Below, piece by piece: positions 16,461 through 22,851 of a DNA stretch of 38,987 nucleotides (positions within the stretch are counted from its first letter, which is position 1; the number at the start of each line of letters is the position of its first letter). The translations under genes and the position numbers were made by a program. Origin of the DNA: Actinomycetota bacterium. GTDB lineage: Bacteria > Actinomycetota > Thermoleophilia > Solirubrobacterales > 70-9. The stretch spans positions 1-38,987 of the forward strand of contig JAUPTY010000004.1 of NCBI GenBank assembly GCA_030917845.1. Reading direction: 5' to 3'. The notes beneath the pieces are model-generated. The model saw only the letters and a program-made list of their open reading frames with translations. It was not told where the DNA came from and searched no databases.

Positions 16461-17045
16461 ATTGCATGTGGCCTCCGGGCGCCGCCCACCGGCCCTCGGA
16501 TGACGCGCTGGACTTCGTCGACACTCGACGGCTTGTGAACGCTATTCCATAGCGCCCCCTGCACCGCCTCGCTTACTCCTCGCCAGCCCGCCCCCGAGAA
16601 CCGCTGTGCAGCACCCTCTGCACGGGATGTAACCCTCACTTGACCTTGTTCACCACTGACTGTCGTGCTCAAGGACGGTGCCGCAGGTTTGCCACCATCA
16701 CGGTGGTAAACCTGCGGTACCCCAACCCCACCCACCACGGTGAACCGACAAAGGGGCTCTATACGCCCCAAACTCGGATCACCCCTAAGCCTCAGTCCAG
16801 GAACGCAGTGACTGGCCGGGCGAGACTCTGCCGCAAGCGCAGGCTTAGGCGCGGGCTCCCGAGGTTCTGCTGTTCAAGCGATCCAAGGGCGCAGTGCTGG
16901 GGCCTCCAGCGGCGTGCTGCCGAGGAAGTGAAGGAGGAGGTGCCGCGGGCGTACCCAGGTACGTTCGCAAACCTTCGACTGAACGACGAAGGTCAGCGCG
17001 TCGCTGGTGGTTCCAGGACGCGCCCGCCGCCCCATCTGCAACAAG
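16461..17045. other. Gene-free, hairpin-rich intergenic region between rnpB and lexA
   Basis: About 585 bases with no believable protein-coding frame but many inverted repeats: CGTCGA/TCGACG (16516-16530), CGCTAT/ATAGCG (16540-16554), a 16-bp hairpin (16681-16717), CCTAAGCCT/AGGCTTAGG (16783-16791 with 16841-16849), ACCTTCG/CGAAGGT (16971-16993) and GCGCGTCGCTGG/CCAGGACGCGC (16996-17023). It lacks the T-arm and CCA end of tmRNA and the GGAAG signature of SRP RNA. It could hold an undescribed structured RNA, most likely within 16780-17045, or be decayed mobile DNA. Confidence 0.4.
16681..16717. repeat. 37-bp near-perfect inverted repeat
   Basis: CCGCAGGTTTGCCACC (16681-16696), loop ATCAC, then GGTGGTAAACCTGCGG (16702-16717): 16 bp with one G-T. 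No T-run follows, so it is not an ordinary terminator. It resembles a transposon end, a REP-type palindrome or an RNA hairpin. Confidence 0.8.
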
Positions 17046-17073
17046 AAAGGACGGCCCGTGAGGGCCGCCCTTT
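17046..17073 (-). terminator. lexA terminator
   Basis: A 12-bp stem with a 4-nt loop. In leftward RNA it is fully paired (one G-U) and followed by UUUCUUGUU. In rightward RNA the same position is an A-C mismatch, so it serves lexA better. Confidence 0.75.
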
Positions 17074-17104
17074 CGACGTAACGGTCGCCGAGAGTCGGCG
17101 AGAC

Positions 17105-17770
17105 TCAGACCTTGCGGAAGACTCCTATTACTTTGCCCATTACCTGGGCGTCAGTGGTGATGATCGGGTCCATCGTTTCGTTTTCGGGTTCGAGGCGGAA
17201 GTGGTCGGTTTCCTTGTAGAAGCGCTTGACGGTTGCGTCTTCTTCGCCGAGCAGGGCGACGACGATCTCGCCGTTGCGGGCTTCGGGTGACGGGTGGACG
17301 ATCACGTAGTCGCCGTCCATGATGCCGGCGTTCTTCATGCTTTCGCCGCGGACTTCGAGGACGTAGTCGCCTTCTCCGCCGCCGATCATTTCGGGAACGT
17401 CGACGTAATCCTCGATGTTCTCTTCGGCGAGAATTCCCGGTCCGGCAGAAACCCGTCCGAGGAGTGGCAGTCCGGAAGGACCGGAAGCTGCGTTCGCCAC
17501 GGAGTCGACCACGTCGCGGGCGCTGTCCCGGACGCTTTCACCGGCACTCTTTGCCTTGCCGACCAGGACTTCGAGAGCGCGGGGCTTGCTCGGGTCGCGG
17601 CGCAGGACGCCGGCCTTCTCGAGATTTGCCAGGTGAACATGCACCGTGGAGGAAGAGGTGAGCCCGACCGCCTGGCCGATTTCACGGACCGTGGGCGGGT
17701 AGCCCATCTTGTCGGTGTACTTGCCTATGTAGTCGAAGATCTCGCGCTGTCTCTTGGTTAGGTCAACCAC
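17105..17770 (-). CDS. lexA: LexA repressor
   Basis: A 221-aa SOS master repressor. The N-terminal winged helix (LTKRQREIFDYIGKYTDKMGY, then PPTVREIGQAVGLTSSSTVH) binds operators. The C-terminal S24 peptidase-like domain has the self-cleavage bond Ala109-Gly110 (in VSAGPG), the nucleophile Ser144 (RGESM) and the general base Lys182 (ATVKRF). The linker (residues about 70-100) is long and charged compared with E. coli LexA, as common in actinobacteria. The start is GTG 17770 with AAGGAG 5 nt before it. Two SOS boxes upstream indicate autoregulation. Confidence 0.96.
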   Translation of the reverse strand: MVDLTKRQREIFDYIGKYTDKMGYPPTVREIGQAVGLTSSSTVHVHLANLEKAGVLRRDPSKPRALEVLVGKAKSAGESVRDSARDVVDSVANAASGPSGLPLLGRVSAGPGILAEENIEDYVDVPEMIGGGEGDYVLEVRGESMKNAGIMDGDYVIVHPSPEARNGEIVVALLGEEDATVKRFYKETDHFRLEPENETMDPIITTDAQVMGKVIGVFRKV

Positions 17771-17824
17771 GTCGCTCCTTTTCGGCCCAAGGCCTTGTTC
17801 CGGAAAGCGGTCCGACCGGGGTGG

Positions 17825-17838
17825 CGAACCTGTGTTCG
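17825..17838. promoter_or_regulatory. LexA operator (SOS box) 1
   Basis: CGAACCTGTGTTCG is a perfect CGAAC-N4-GTTCG palindrome, the actinobacterial/Bacillus-type SOS box, 55 bp upstream of the lexA start. Confidence 0.88.
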
Positions 17839-17855
17839 TAATCTAGCTCGCCGTG

Positions 17856-17869
17856 CGGACGTATGTTCG
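17856..17869. promoter_or_regulatory. LexA operator (SOS box) 2, imperfect
   Basis: CGGACGTATGTTCG differs from the palindrome at one half-site base. Its centre is 31 bp (about three helical turns) from box 1, so two LexA dimers could bind the same DNA face. Confidence 0.6.
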
Positions 17870-17972
17870 TGCGGCGTGGATTTCCGCAATATCCGGACCA
17901 GAATCGTTCTCCCCCGGGGCTCCGTCACTCCGCACCGGCCGGGCGGCTTCCCCTAGAATCCGCGGACCTCGG

Positions 17973-18059
17973 GCGGCTGTGGCGGAATTGGTAGACGCGC
18001 AAGCTTGAGGGGCTTGTGTCCGCAAGGACGTGGAGGTTCGACTCCTCTCAGCCGCACCA
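17973..18059 (+). tRNA. tRNA-Leu (anticodon GAG)
   Basis: An 87-nt class II tRNA. Acceptor stem GCGGCTG pairs with CAGCCGC; the D-arm contains AATTGGTAGACGC; the anticodon arm GCAAGC-TTGAGGG-GCTTGT places GAG at the anticodon, reading CUC/CUU leucine codons; a long variable arm (GTCCGCAAGGAC) and GGTTCGACTCC T-arm follow. The CCA end is encoded. The last 8 nt belong to the 17-bp attachment repeat of the downstream island. Confidence 0.97.
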
Positions 18060-18068
18060 TACGTTTGA
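18052..18068. repeat. Island left attachment site (attL)
   Basis: CCGCACCATACGTTTGA spans the last 8 nt of tRNA-Leu and 9 nt beyond. An identical copy is at 26804-26820. Neighbouring bases differ on both sides, so the identity block is exactly 17 bp. Confidence 0.88.
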
Positions 18069-18836
18069 CGTTAGAACCTCCACGCCTAGAAATGGGCGCG
18101 GAGGTTCTTTGTTTTCCACCCCAGTTTTCAGCAGCAGAACAGGCTGGCTCCTCAGACCATTCCTGTTGGCGTAGCCATTTGAGATCGTCGTCTGCTTGGT
18201 TGGGCTTGGCGTGGGCGTGTGGCCGGGCCTCGGGCTTGCCGTGCGGGATCTCGAGATCATGCTCGACTAGGTCGCTGAACGGATAGGTGAGTTTGACACC
18301 CGTGATTTCCTCTGCATCGACTTCGATTCGTTCGTAGATGGCTTGGTTAGGAGACGTCCGTCTTTGTCGGCCATCAAGTGGGCAGCCTGAATGTCTCCGG
18401 TGAGGTTGAGTGCGACCTGGATCGTTTCGTCGAGCTTGTCCGTTCTGACCCGGAGCTGGTCGAGCAGTCGTTCGGCTGCGGCTCGTTCTTGGTTGATTCG
18501 CTTTTGCTCTTCGATGGATGCCTCATCGCTGAGCGCATCCCTGTAATGGGGGGCCAGGAGCTACTTTTCTTCCCGGCGCAAGCGGTCAACCGTGGCACTG
18601 GCGCGACCCCGTTCCTTGCCTACGACGTCTTCAATCACGCAACATTGTTGGCGAACGTCCTCCTGGAGAGCCTCGCGCACTTTCTGCGTGAGCGTGACAC
18701 GGGCGTATTCTCGCTCCACAGCGTCCTAGATTGCCTCGGCGCGGTGATATTTCTGAGAACAGGTTCTGTCCTTGCGTCTGAGGAGATCGCACACCAATTC
18801 CACGATTCGATTGCCAGCATCATTTCCGGGGTGATC
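18060..18836 (-). pseudogene. Decayed large serine recombinase (C-terminal part only)
   Basis: Leftward translation gives a recognisable recombinase C-terminal coiled coil: KVREALQEDVRQQ, then HYRDALSDEASIEEQKRI, then TDKLDETIQVALNLTGDIQ, then (after a frameshift) IYERIEVDAEEITGVKL. This KLDETIQVAL...IYERIEVD pattern is typical of large serine recombinases. At least three lesions are visible: TAG at 18726-18728 and TAG at 18561-18563, each restorable by one base change, and a one-base deletion near 18341. The N-terminal catalytic domain is absent, cut off before the neighbouring gene. The last frame reads through the attachment repeat into the antisense of the tRNA, so the original stop has been lost or lies in the other junction. 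An apparent rightward ORF over this stretch is only its shadow. Confidence 0.82.
18073..18115 (+). terminator. Island-borne replacement terminator for tRNA-Leu
   Basis: AGAACCTCC (18073-18081) pairs with GGAGGTTCT (18100-18108), with an inner CGCC/GGCG stem, followed by TTGTTTT. It restores termination for the tRNA whose own terminator was moved to the far side of the island. Confidence 0.75.
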
Positions 18837-18907
18837 TCAGGACTGATTGTTCGAAGCATTGGAGACTAGGGCTGACATCGGCAATCACCCCCAACCGGCT
18901 CATCCGC

Positions 18908-19846
18908 TCATTTGGCTAACTCAAACATTGTCCGGACTCGCAACGGAAGCAAGTCCGGTTCCGCCGTGACGAACGCCAACAGGTCCTCTCCCTTGATTAC
19001 CTCAGTAACCAAGTCGTGACTGCCAGAGTAGTGTCCGCACGTCGCGAAGGCAAACGTGTCGGTTAGCTCATCAACTCGCGCATCGGAAAGCGCCTGCAAG
19101 TCGACCTCATCGTTGCCCGTCTTGATCTGAACGATGCCCTTGCGCCGACTATCTCGGTGGATCATGGTCCATTCGTAAGCCGGTGTATCGCGTTGGCGGG
19201 CGCGAGGGAGAGCTACATAGTCCCTCGCTAGTTGGAGCCAGACATACACGAGATCCTCGACGTCGTACGGGTCGAGATGGCTGGTGAGAACGTCGTCCTT
19301 CGTCATGTCAAGCTCGGGCAGCGGTTCGCCGTTGAGTTTTGCCCAAAGATATGGGGTGAGCATCTGAGCTGGGACGTCATGAATGCGACTGAAGCTCTGC
19401 CCAACGCCAATAAAGCGCCGGATCACACCTCCGGGGACTTCCAGGTCATTCAATGGCCGGGGCGCCCATTTGACGTCGCGTACCTGATGAACATCAACCT
19501 TCTTCGCGGCCTCTGAAATGTCGTACCGATATCCGCCCGTGATTCGGCCAAGCAGATACCGCCCGGCGGTGTCACGCGTCCACACAAAATCTCCAGCCTG
19601 AGCATCGGAACCAAAGCGCCTAACGATCTGCGCAGGAGTACGACCCCAGTCATCGTGGTTCTCGATCCAGGCGCACACGTCTTCAAGGGAGGCGCCATCA
19701 AGTAGCTCATCGATCCGCCAGCCAATCCCCACGAGCTGGTTGTCGAGGCAATGCTGAACTTGCTCCGCATGACTCACGCCATCGAGCGTTGAACGCAGCT
19801 TCGTCCGCCAAAGGGTCGGTAAGTGCTCCGCCGACGGTGGGAGCAC
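18908..19846 (-). CDS. PUA/EVE-like plus Mrr-like nuclease domain protein
   Basis: A 312-aa protein. The N-terminal half resembles the PUA/EVE-like modified-base reading fold: EQVQHCLDNQLVGIGWRID (28-46), AGDFVWTRDTAGRYLLGRITGGYRYD (84-109), VHQVRDVKWAP (119-129). The C-terminal half looks like an Mrr-type PD-(D/E)xK core: YDVEDLVYVWLQLARDYVALP (194-214), DTPAYEW with Glu225, then the strand IVQIKTG with Gln240 and Lys242. It would recognise DNA and cut it, or direct a partner. It lies 10 nt downstream of the McrB-like gene in the same orientation and so is likely co-transcribed. Domain calls are by eye; the nuclease assignment is moderately secure, the EVE assignment tentative. Confidence 0.7.
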   Translation of the reverse strand: MLPPSAEHLPTLWRTKLRSTLDGVSHAEQVQHCLDNQLVGIGWRIDELLDGASLEDVCAWIENHDDWGRTPAQIVRRFGSDAQAGDFVWTRDTAGRYLLGRITGGYRYDISEAAKKVDVHQVRDVKWAPRPLNDLEVPGGVIRRFIGVGQSFSRIHDVPAQMLTPYLWAKLNGEPLPELDMTKDDVLTSHLDPYDVEDLVYVWLQLARDYVALPRARQRDTPAYEWTMIHRDSRRKGIVQIKTGNDEVDLQALSDARVDELTDTFAFATCGHYSGSHDLVTEVIKGEDLLAFVTAEPDLLPLRVRTMFELAK

Positions 19847-19856
19847 TCAGCAGAAC

Positions 19857-21563
19857 CTAGAGAAGCGGAGCCACACTGCCATCTTGAAGGTCCATTCGAT
19901 CCACCGAGCGGGCGATTTCCTCTGAGTTCGGCAGCGACACGCACCTCTCAGCAATCCCCCGAGCCACGCCAATGTCGGTGACCTGCTCCATGAGCTTCCC
20001 GGTCACCTGCCAACCCAGTGCCTCGGGCACGTCGCCGTCCGCATAGATCAAATCTCGCAAGATGTCGACGAGCAGCCCGACTGTGAGGAAGTTTCGGCCG
20101 TCTTCGCTCTCGAACAAGTAGTCAACCAAATCAAGCAAAGTATCGCGAGCATCAGAGTCAAGGGCTTCCAAGTCCGGGACCTCGTTGATCCGAGACGCAC
20201 GAAGCGCATCCAATGCTGGCGACTCTCCCTCTCGACGTTCCAACCGTTCCCGTTCGTATTCAAGGTACTGGTCGGCCTGCTCTATGACCCCATCACGCCC
20301 ATCCTCCCGCCAAGCGTCGAAAAGGATGTTGGGCATCTCGATAATCGTGGTCCGCCGCTTTGTGGGTCGACTGATCGGTAGCCGTGTTTCGGGTTCGTCA
20401 CGAACGCTATTGCATGTGGCCAGCAAAAGAGCATCGAGGGGTAGGCGGGGTTCCGATTTATCCGCGAGTTGAACCGCACCGTCGCCCTCGACTGCGTGAA
20501 GCAACTGGCCAAGATAGCCCTCAACCTGGGCGGTGTTCCATTCTTCGAGAATGATGACCCGCGGCAAGAGCGGTTGGCTGGTGCGCAAGACGCGGGAAGT
20601 GAATTCGCTCGGCTGAAATTTACCCCCTAGATCGAGGTAGCCAAGCAGGCGTGCCGAGTCGTATTCCGGATCAACCAAGACCTGGACGGTCTCTCTTTGC
20701 TGGGGGATCTGCGCTTCGCAGGCGCTCGCAAACTCACGCGCGAAAGTCGATTTTCCGGTTCCAGGTGCGCCGACTAGAACCGCAATATCGCGGTTGAGCC
20801 AAGCCCGCACCACTCTCGCCACAAGGCCATCCGCCAGAGCAACACCAGCGTTGTTCATAGAGATCTCTATCCGCTCAACTAGTTCGCTGATTGACCCAAG
20901 GGAAGTTGGCGCTGGAGGTGGAGGCGGAGCCCCAAGAACCTGAACCAGTGCTTCCGGAGAAATAGCCGCGTCCTCCAGTCCTCCAGCCGTTTCGATCTCA
21001 TCGACTGCTTGTGAGTAGACATGCTTGAGCAAGTCATCACGATCGAGCTTCAGGTCCGAGACCGTTCGCGTAACTAGTTCCTCGACTGTCTGAACTTCCT
21101 CATTCCGGTACATCCACGCCCCAAGTGCCACCAGCGGAATCGGACCTTGAGGGAGCAGGGCAGCATCGTTGGCAATCGTTTCGGCTAGACCCACTCTTAT
21201 GGCGTAGCCGCGAGAACCTATGCCGCCCGCTTCGAAGAAAATCTGCTGCGACGTAGGTTTGGCCCGGTCCTTGCGTTGACGCTGCAGGCTGGTCTCGGCG
21301 TATCGAGCTGCCACAAAAACACCGGCACCGGGGCTGTAGTAGGGCTTTCCCTCAGGGGCTCCCGCTACCTTGTAAAAGTCCTCAAGCAGAGCCTTCTCCT
21401 GGGCCCCGCCAAAGCGAACAGCCTTTTGATTGGCGTCTTCTTGAGTCGACGCTGTCGGCACTTCTAACCGTGTCATCGCGGGTAGAGAGAACAGCAGGAG
21501 CGGGTGCTGCGATGCCAGCGCTTCCAGCGCACGTCCAAGCAGAGCTTTCGAAACGTAGGGCAT
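19857..21563 (-). CDS. McrB-like AAA+ NTPase with N-terminal recognition domain
   Basis: A 568-aa protein. Residues 260-410 are an AAA+ module of the McrB type: Walker A GAPGTGKS (265-272), Walker B VIILEEWN followed by TAQVEGYLGQLLHAVEG (336-360), which closely mirrors the McrB pattern of acidic-x-Asn then a helix, and a sensor-1 segment LLATCNS (380-386) with arginines after it. Residues 1-160 form a separate domain (GKPYYSPGAGVFVAARYAETSLQRQRK, then PLVALGAWMYRNEE) that probably reads DNA. A Pro-rich linker (211-219) joins them. In McrBC and LlaJI systems this subunit translocates DNA and activates a DUF2357/McrC nuclease. Start ATG 21563. GTP versus ATP use cannot be told. Confidence 0.82.
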   Translation of the reverse strand: MPYVSKALLGRALEALASQHPLLLFSLPAMTRLEVPTASTQEDANQKAVRFGGAQEKALLEDFYKVAGAPEGKPYYSPGAGVFVAARYAETSLQRQRKDRAKPTSQQIFFEAGGIGSRGYAIRVGLAETIANDAALLPQGPIPLVALGAWMYRNEEVQTVEELVTRTVSDLKLDRDDLLKHVYSQAVDEIETAGGLEDAAISPEALVQVLGAPPPPPAPTSLGSISELVERIEISMNNAGVALADGLVARVVRAWLNRDIAVLVGAPGTGKSTFAREFASACEAQIPQQRETVQVLVDPEYDSARLLGYLDLGGKFQPSEFTSRVLRTSQPLLPRVIILEEWNTAQVEGYLGQLLHAVEGDGAVQLADKSEPRLPLDALLLATCNSVRDEPETRLPISRPTKRRTTIIEMPNILFDAWREDGRDGVIEQADQYLEYERERLERREGESPALDALRASRINEVPDLEALDSDARDTLLDLVDYLFESEDGRNFLTVGLLVDILRDLIYADGDVPEALGWQVTGKLMEQVTDIGVARGIAERCVSLPNSEEIARSVDRMDLQDGSVAPLL

Positions 21564-21595
21564 TTACTCATCACTCCGCATACGGGAAGAGCAGA

Positions 21596-21838
21596 CTATA
21601 CCCGGGAGGTCGGAGGTCGCCCTCGAGTCAGCGGCAGTGTTTCCTCGGCCCAAATTGCGACGTCTTCTCTCTTCCAGACGGGCGTTGCGGCGAGGCGTTG
21701 GAGTGGCGGAGGGAAGTCATCTCGCGTGCTGTATGTCGTCGCCGTGCGCTTCGTAACTTCGAGCATTGCGGCGACCTCCGCGAGACCTACCAGGGCATCG
21801 GATTGCTCAGAAGTTTGGGGTTCGGCACGCCTTGACAA
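21596..21838 (-). CDS. AlpA/MerR-like HTH DNA-binding protein
   Basis: An 80-aa protein from TTG 21838 (GGAAGA just before it); it lies 32 nt upstream of the McrB-like gene. LVGLAEVAAMLEVTKRTATTYSTRDDFP, then PVWKREDVAIWAEE, is the standard MerR/AlpA/excisionase-type winged helix: HTH, a wing over FPPPLQRLA, and a Trp-containing last helix, then a basic GRPP tail. Such proteins are common before restriction or abortive-infection genes and in integrative elements, acting as regulators or excisionases. No ATG is available in frame without extending into the divergent methyltransferase, hence the TTG choice. The longer frame to 22414 is antisense noise. Confidence 0.68.
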   Translation of the reverse strand: MSRRAEPQTSEQSDALVGLAEVAAMLEVTKRTATTYSTRDDFPPPLQRLAATPVWKREDVAIWAEETLPLTRGRPPTSRV

Positions 21839-21948
21839 AATCTTCCATGCTGTGGAAAAGTTCCGTCCGACCCGTCCGCGAGACTGATCGTCGACCGCAA
21901 GGATCACATATCCCGCGGTCGGAAACATCGAACGGTCAGAAAGGTGCC
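21839..21948. promoter_or_regulatory. Divergent promoter region of the restriction-like locus
   Basis: 110 bp separate the leftward HTH/McrB-like set from the rightward methyltransferase/nuclease set, so both are probably started here and could be regulated together by the HTH protein. I see no clear paired -35/-10 element. An A/T-richer stretch around 21835-21865 is the best candidate. Confidence 0.4.
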
Positions 21949-22851
21949 GTGACCGAACCGAAGCAACCCACGCCTTACGCCGAAAGCTCATCGGGCGACT
22001 CCCCAGGATGGCGAGTTTATTGCGATGACTCTCGCGACATCTTGACGCAGCTGGAGCCGGAGTCCGTCGATTGCGTTGTGACGAGCCCGCCGTACTACTG
22101 GCAGCGCGACTACGACGTCGAGGGACAAATCGGCATGGAGCCCAGCATTCAAGGATTCGTAGACAACATTGTCTCGGTCTTTGAAGGCGTCCACCAGGTT
22201 CTGAAGCCGACCGGCGTCGTCTTTCTGAATCTCGGCGATACGTTCTATAACGCCAAAGGACGACCACATGGTCGAGACGATAAGCACCGAGCGCGAACAC
22301 TTGCTCGGACGCAACTGCGTGCCGTCGACGGGCCCGGCTTGGGCGTGCCTCGCAAGAGCTTGATTGGGATCCCTTGGCGCGTCGCACTCGCACTGGCAGG
22401 TTGGGGTTGGACACTGCGCTCAGAGATAATCTGGGTTCGCAGAACCTCTATGCCCGAGCCCACCGCTCACGACCGCCCGTGGAGACAGCATGAGCACCTT
22501 TTTCTCTTCTCTAAGGGCGTGAAATATCACTTCGATCGGTCCGGGCTTCCAGGTCAGGAAGATGTTTGGGAGATTGAACCGGAGAGACGAAGCGCTACCC
22601 GAGGCGAGCACTTCGCCCCTTATCCGGAAGCTCTCGTGAAACGTTGTCTGGAGGCTGGGTGCCCCGAGGGCGGAACCGTGCTGGATCCGTTTGCCGGCGG
22701 CGGAACTACGCTTGCTGTCGCTCGCCGCCTAGGCATGCCCTCGATCGGTGTGGACTTGAACGAGAGCTTCTGCGATGTCATCGTCCGTCGAATGGGCGAG
22801 ACCACGCCAGACATCGAACTCGACGATCAGAGTGTCGCCGCCATCGGCTGA
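21949..22851 (+). CDS. DNA methyltransferase, beta class (N4-cytosine or N6-adenine)
   Basis: A 300-aa SAM-dependent amino-methyltransferase. Motif order is beta-class: catalytic motif IV TSPPY at residues 45-49, then the target region, then the SAM-binding motif I DPFAGGGTT at 246-254 followed by GVDLNESF. QHEHLFLFSKG (180-190) is the usual strand before motif X. TSPPY is most often seen in N4-cytosine enzymes but also in N6-adenine ones. Start GTG 21949 has AAAGG 4 nt upstream; the frame is open further upstream but that part is antisense to the HTH gene. It overlaps the following nuclease gene. It probably protects host DNA from the neighbouring nuclease complex. Confidence 0.87.
   Translation: MTEPKQPTPYAESSSGDSPGWRVYCDDSRDILTQLEPESVDCVVTSPPYYWQRDYDVEGQIGMEPSIQGFVDNIVSVFEGVHQVLKPTGVVFLNLGDTFYNAKGRPHGRDDKHRARTLARTQLRAVDGPGLGVPRKSLIGIPWRVALALAGWGWTLRSEIIWVRRTSMPEPTAHDRPWRQHEHLFLFSKGVKYHFDRSGLPGQEDVWEIEPERRSATRGEHFAPYPEALVKRCLEAGCPEGGTVLDPFAGGGTTLAVARRLGMPSIGVDLNESFCDVIVRRMGETTPDIELDDQSVAAIG

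Noticed and set aside
16461-17045. tmRNA or SRP RNA in the rnpB-lexA gap
   Set aside because: No tRNA-like 3' end with T-arm and CCA, no tag-coding segment, and no SRP GGAAG tetraloop region.
16640-17290. Rightward 216-codon open frame between rnpB and antisense lexA
   Set aside because: No domain, arginine/proline-rich shadow composition, and its end is antisense to lexA; it crosses several hairpins and a terminator.
18378-18869. Rightward 163-codon open frame in the left end of the island
   Set aside because: The opposite strand gives clear serine-recombinase coiled-coil sequence (with lesions); the rightward frame is its shadow.
21839-22414. Long upstream extension of the leftward HTH gene
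   Set aside because: It is antisense to the methyltransferase catalytic region and has arginine/serine-rich noise composition; only the last 80 residues look like a protein.
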